8,680 nucleotides of DNA from Paenibacillaceae bacterium (GTDB lineage: Bacteria > Bacillota > Bacilli > Paenibacillales > YIM-B00363), in the NCBI GenBank assembly GCA_018969805.1, contig JAGWXQ010000051.1:1-8680 (forward strand), read 5' to 3'. Shown here in pieces: positions 6,269 to 8,680 of this stretch; position 1 is the first letter of the stretch, and every line of letters starts with the position of its first letter. The notes below the pieces were generated by a model that was not told the DNA's origin, ran no database searches, and was given only the letters and a program-made list of their open reading frames with translations. Made by a program: the position numbers and the translations under genes.

Positions 6269-6970
6269 CTAGCCGTCCTTGCGCTCTTGCATTTTGGCGA
6301 AGCGCTGCAGCATCGCCCACATTTGCTCACGCGTGACGGTCCCTTTTGGATCCGATCCATCGGTCAACCCTTGCGCCATCGCCCAGGCACGGGCATCGAT
6401 CGCCCACTGAGGCGTGTTTGTCGTCGTATTCACTCCATACACCTCCTTTAATGCAAGGACGATCGCACGTGCACACTGGTGGCGGTACGCATCGGACTGC
6501 AACAGCGCAGCTTCGTCGCGATGGGTCATAAACCCACATTCTACAAGACAAGAAGGCATGCGCGTATGCCGCAATACATACAAATCTCCGCGCTTGACAC
6601 CGCGATCGCGCCTCTTGGTTACCGCAACCAGATGTTTCTGTACGGCACGCGCCAGCACAAGTGCTTGTCCACCTTCTGGCGCACTGGGGGAGACAAACGT
6701 CTCAATCCCCTGTGCATCGTTCCACGTCGTTCCGACAGCATTGGCGTGAATGCTCATATAACACGTCGCTTGTGCCTGATGCGCCATGGCTACGCGCGCC
6801 ACCAAAGGAACGTCACACGTTGGATCGTCTACCCGCACCGTATCGACATCGAGCATGCTGCACACCGCATCGGCGACGGCAGCATTAAACGCGTACTCGC
6901 GCATCGCTCCATCCGGCGTGCGCTTGCCGGGTGTGTCTGGTCCGTGCCCTGCATCAATGGCAATCCTCAT
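6269..6970 (-). CDS. N-acetylmuramoyl-L-alanine amidase (Amidase_3), no signal peptide
   Basis: This 233-residue zinc amidase cuts between muramic acid and the stem peptide of peptidoglycan. The Amidase_3 domain (about 1-180) shows zinc ligands H9 (DAGHGP), E25 (MREYAFN) and H75 (SIHANA), and catalytic E144 (VECGF). Residues 188-227 (AIDARAWAMAQGLTDGSDP, then TVTREQMWAML) resemble the SLH-like tail of phage and spore amidases and may bind wall polymers. The N-terminus begins directly at the first strand, with no signal peptide or membrane helix. B. subtilis CwlC, which lyses the mother cell, is similarly leaderless. The ATG overlaps the spoVM stop (ATGA). GGAG lies 13 bases away, too far for efficient use, so coupling to spoVM translation is likely. 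An in-frame extension to 7066 is rejected because it runs over spoVM. Confidence 0.93.
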   Translation of the reverse strand: MRIAIDAGHGPDTPGKRTPDGAMREYAFNAAVADAVCSMLDVDTVRVDDPTCDVPLVARVAMAHQAQATCYMSIHANAVGTTWNDAQGIETFVSPSAPEGGQALVLARAVQKHLVAVTKRRDRGVKRGDLYVLRHTRMPSCLVECGFMTHRDEAALLQSDAYRHQCARAIVLALKEVYGVNTTTNTPQWAIDARAWAMAQGLTDGSDPKGTVTREQMWAMLQRFAKMQERKDG

Positions 6971-7047
6971 CGCGAGCGCACCGCTCCAAGTACAGTGCGG
7001 ACGATCCCACCCAAAAATCGAGGCAACTTCCATGTAAAAAAAAGCAT
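6967..7047 (-). CDS. spoVM: SpoVM, spore coat anchor peptide
   Basis: This 26-codon gene encodes an amphipathic helical peptide. The core KLPRFLGGIVR (7-17) is almost the same as in B. subtilis SpoVM, which I recall as KLPKFLGGIVR, and about 16 of 26 residues agree in all. Proline 9, important for SpoVM function, is kept. SpoVM is made in the mother cell, binds the convex forespore membrane and anchors SpoIVA, the base of the coat. It is also needed for cortex formation. GGGGAGGG lies 6 bases before the ATG. A GTG one codon earlier is only 3 bases from that site. The C-terminus (RSR) differs from that of B. subtilis. The position after rpe is conserved, but thiN, which lies between them in B. 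subtilis, is missing. The stop overlaps the amidase ATG. Confidence 0.96.
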   Translation of the reverse strand: MLFFTWKLPRFLGGIVRTVLGAVRSR

Positions 7048-7079
7048 CACGATCCCTCCCCATCATTCAGGATACCTCT

Positions 7080-7109
7080 TACTGTATGCACCGTACCCCA
7101 AAAAGTGTC
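7080..7109 (-). promoter_or_regulatory. Candidate sporulation (sigma-E/sigma-K) promoter of spoVM-amidase
   Basis: On the minus strand CATACAGTA (7080-7088) matches the sigma-E -10 (CATACANT) and the sigma-K -10 (CATANNNTA) exactly. AC at 7105-7106 is 16 bases upstream, as expected for sigma-K. For sigma-E, GACACTT at 14 bases is a weak -35. Transcription would start near 7073, about 26 bases before the spoVM ATG. The -35 region overlaps the rpe stop codon. B. subtilis spoVM is sigma-E dependent. The choice here is open. Confidence 0.6.
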
Positions 7110-7782
7110 ACAAAACTTCATCCGCCGCCGTGCGCAACGCCGCGATCGCCTGCCCCCGATGCGCAGCCCCAAATACCGCACTCCCTGCCACGACGACGTG
7201 CGCCCCAGCACGAACCGCCTCACCTACCGTATGCACATCGATGCCCCCATCGACTTGTACGAGCCTCTGCACGCCATCGTGCGCATACAGACGATCGACA
7301 CACGTCCGCGCAGCACGAATTTTGCGCACCGTCGAACGAATCCACGATTGCCCCCCATACCCCGGATTGACCGTCATGACGAGCACGAGGTCGATGTCCG
7401 CAACGATCGCAGACAACGACGCAAACGGTGTCGCGGGATTGATCGCCACACCAGGAGACGCACCAAGACTGCGAATGCGTGCCACCGTCCGATGCAAATG
7501 CGTGCACGCTTCCGCATGCACCGTAATGCGCTGTGCCCCCGCACGCACCGCATCGGCGACAAACCGATCCGGATCGACGACCATCAAATGCACATCGATC
7601 GGCAGTGCACACTCCGCTCGCACCGCTTCGACCATCCCAATGCCAAATGAAATCGGGGGCACAAACTGCCCATCCATCACATCAAGATGCATCCAGTCTG
7701 CCCCTCCGCGCACGACATCGCGCACATCTGCGGCAACGTACGCCATCCGCGCAGCCAACACCGACGGTGCCACGATGACCAC
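7108..7782 (-). CDS. rpe: Ribulose-phosphate 3-epimerase
   Basis: This 224-residue cytoplasmic TIM-barrel enzyme interconverts ribulose 5-phosphate and xylulose 5-phosphate in the pentose phosphate pathway. The expected motifs appear in order: APSVLAA (5-11), MHLDVMDGQFVP (31-42), DVHLMV (63-68), INPATP (114-119), NPGYGGQ (139-145), VDGGI (177-181) and AGSAVFG (199-205). H32, D34, H65 and D178 are the usual metal ligands, with D34 and D178 as the acid/base pair. The start is a GTG preceded by GGGGGAAG at a workable distance, and its first residues align with the usual APS start. It follows rsgA after 15 bases, and a spoVM promoter overlaps its end. Confidence 0.97.
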   Translation of the reverse strand: MVIVAPSVLAARMAYVAADVRDVVRGGADWMHLDVMDGQFVPPISFGIGMVEAVRAECALPIDVHLMVVDPDRFVADAVRAGAQRITVHAEACTHLHRTVARIRSLGASPGVAINPATPFASLSAIVADIDLVLVMTVNPGYGGQSWIRSTVRKIRAARTCVDRLYAHDGVQRLVQVDGGIDVHTVGEAVRAGAHVVVAGSAVFGAAHRGQAIAALRTAADEVL

Positions 7783-7797
7783 CCGCTTCTTCCCCCT

Positions 7798-8676
7798 TTA
7801 CCACTTCCGCGCAAGCCGCTTCTCCTCGACCATCGCTGCATAGTGCGCATGCCGCGTTGCATCGATGACACCATCTGCGACCGCCTCCCGCACAGCACAG
7901 TGGGGCTCATGCACGTGCGTACAATCGCGAAACGCACAACCTACCCGATCAAACTCCGGAAACCCACGCCGTACGTCGTCCATCGACACATCGTCGAGCG
8001 ACAGCTGCGAAAAACCCGGGGAATCGGCAATCCACCCCCCAGACGCCAAACGATACAGCTGTACGTGCCTCGTCGCATGCCGCCCACGCCCGGTCTTTGT
8101 GCTGATCGCATCCGTCTGCGCCCGCGCATCACCTACGAGCGCATTGAGCAACGTAGACTTGCCCACACCCGACGCCCCCGCAAGCACACCAAGACGCCCT
8201 TCCAGCGCACGCGCGATAGCCACAACCGAAGACGCATCGCGATAATCGATCGCGTATACACCGACCCCCAGCGGGACATACGTACGAGCGAGCTCCGCGA
8301 CGAGCGGAACGTGTTCGCATTGCTGCGCATCGACTTTCGTCACGCACAACAGCGGCTGCATGCGCGCTGCCCATACGTGCACAAGCATTTTGTCCAAAAT
8401 GTACCTTTGGAGCTGCGGATGCGTCGCCGCACAGACGATCAGGCACACATCGACGTTGGCAATGCGCGGGCGGATCAGCTCCCGCTCACGTACGTCCACA
8501 GCGACGATGCGCCCTTCACGATCTCCCGTGCACTCAAACGACACGACATCGCCGACGCACGGTTTGATTTTGTCTGAACTTTTTCGCACGCCACACATCC
8601 ACTGCCCGCTCGCATCCGTCCACACCGAATAAAACCCGTTGACCTCCCGTACGACACGCCCCCGCTCAAGACGCAT
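7798..8676 (-). CDS. rsgA: Ribosome small subunit-dependent GTPase A (RsgA/YloQ)
   Basis: This 292-residue circularly permuted GTPase helps late maturation of the 30S ribosomal subunit. An OB-fold (about 1-70, with GFYSV and VGDVVSFE) is followed by the permuted G domain: G4 as TKVD (113-116), the G1 P-loop GASGVGKST (167-175), the GRGRHATRH switch (196-204) and G3 as DSPG (218-221). The C-terminal zinc site has C247, C252, H254 and C260. All are intact and the length is normal. The ATG is four bases from the window edge. A GGGG run precedes it, but the full ribosome binding site is not visible. In B. subtilis the kinase gene prkC lies just upstream, and that region is outside the window. Confidence 0.97.
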   Translation of the reverse strand: MRLERGRVVREVNGFYSVWTDASGQWMCGVRKSSDKIKPCVGDVVSFECTGDREGRIVAVDVRERELIRPRIANVDVCLIVCAATHPQLQRYILDKMLVHVWAARMQPLLCVTKVDAQQCEHVPLVAELARTYVPLGVGVYAIDYRDASSVVAIARALEGRLGVLAGASGVGKSTLLNALVGDARAQTDAISTKTGRGRHATRHVQLYRLASGGWIADSPGFSQLSLDDVSMDDVRRGFPEFDRVGCAFRDCTHVHEPHCAVREAVADGVIDATRHAHYAAMVEEKRLARKW

Positions 8677-8680
8677 CCCC

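Noticed and set aside
6971..7066. N-terminal extension of the amidase in the same frame
   Set aside because: It overlaps spoVM in another frame, and the strong ribosome binding site there is spaced for the spoVM ATG. The amidase domain starts exactly at the ATG at 6970.
6479..7843. Long plus-strand open frame opposite amidase, spoVM and rpe
   Set aside because: Three well-supported genes lie on the other strand. The frame's product is rich in Arg, Thr, Cys and His with no domain, and it has no ribosome binding site. It is a by-product of codon bias.
7687..8577. 296-codon plus-strand open frame opposite rsgA
   Set aside because: rsgA has every expected motif on the minus strand. The opposite product is a low-complexity Arg/His-rich sequence without recognisable features.
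1..8680. CRISPR array, insertion sequence, prophage, tRNA or rRNA
   Set aside because: I saw no spaced direct repeats, transposase or integrase motifs, tRNA cloverleaf or rRNA-like sequence on either strand.

Overview
The window looks like chromosomal DNA of an endospore-forming member of the Bacilli (Firmicutes), with G+C a little above 50%. The clearest marker is an intact spoVM gene of 26 codons beside rpe and rsgA, as in the Bacillus prkC-rsgA-rpe-spoVM region. Supporting signs are GGAGG-type ribosome binding sites, a GltC-like LysR regulator, a YugP-type membrane metallopeptidase and a TnrA/GlnR-type operator. An Alicyclobacillaceae-like host is possible, but that is a guess from composition and gene neighbours.

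Layout. (1) 1-2745, minus strand: a nitrogen operon of ammonium transporter, DUF294 nucleotidyltransferase-like protein and DnaQ-type exonuclease. The exonuclease is cut by the window edge. The genes are joined by TAATG and ATGA stop/start overlaps. A sigma-A-like promoter and a perfect TGTNA-N7-TNACA (GlnR/TnrA) site precede the transporter. (2) 2746-3148: a divergent intergenic region that also carries a near-consensus promoter and a leader hairpin for the next gene. (3) 3149-3838, plus strand: YugP-like zinc metallopeptidase. It faces region 4 across a shared bidirectional terminator with a perfect 20-bp stem. (4) 3882-5418, minus strand: rhomboid protease followed by the GltC-like regulator, overlapping by 11 bases. 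(5) 5419-5685: a gap with an inverted repeat, a tpx promoter and a possible gene remnant. (6) 5686-6210, plus strand: thiol peroxidase tpx with its own terminator. (7) 6269-8676, minus strand: rsgA, rpe, spoVM and an N-acetylmuramoyl-L-alanine amidase.

How the genes work together. Two themes stand out. The first is nitrogen: the ammonium channel and two proteins of unknown role appear to be co-transcribed and co-translated under a GlnR/TnrA-type operator, and a GltC-like glutamate-synthase regulator lies about 1 kb away. The second is sporulation: spoVM is followed by a cytoplasmic-type amidase whose ATG overlaps the spoVM stop codon. A sequence matching mother-cell sigma factor (sigma-E/sigma-K) promoters overlaps the end of rpe. 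This suggests the amidase is made in the mother cell during sporulation.

Most of the window is ordinary core-genome content. I see no CRISPR array, insertion sequence, prophage or RNA gene. The best candidates for something undescribed are the spoVM-amidase coupling and the ammonium channel/DUF294/exonuclease module.
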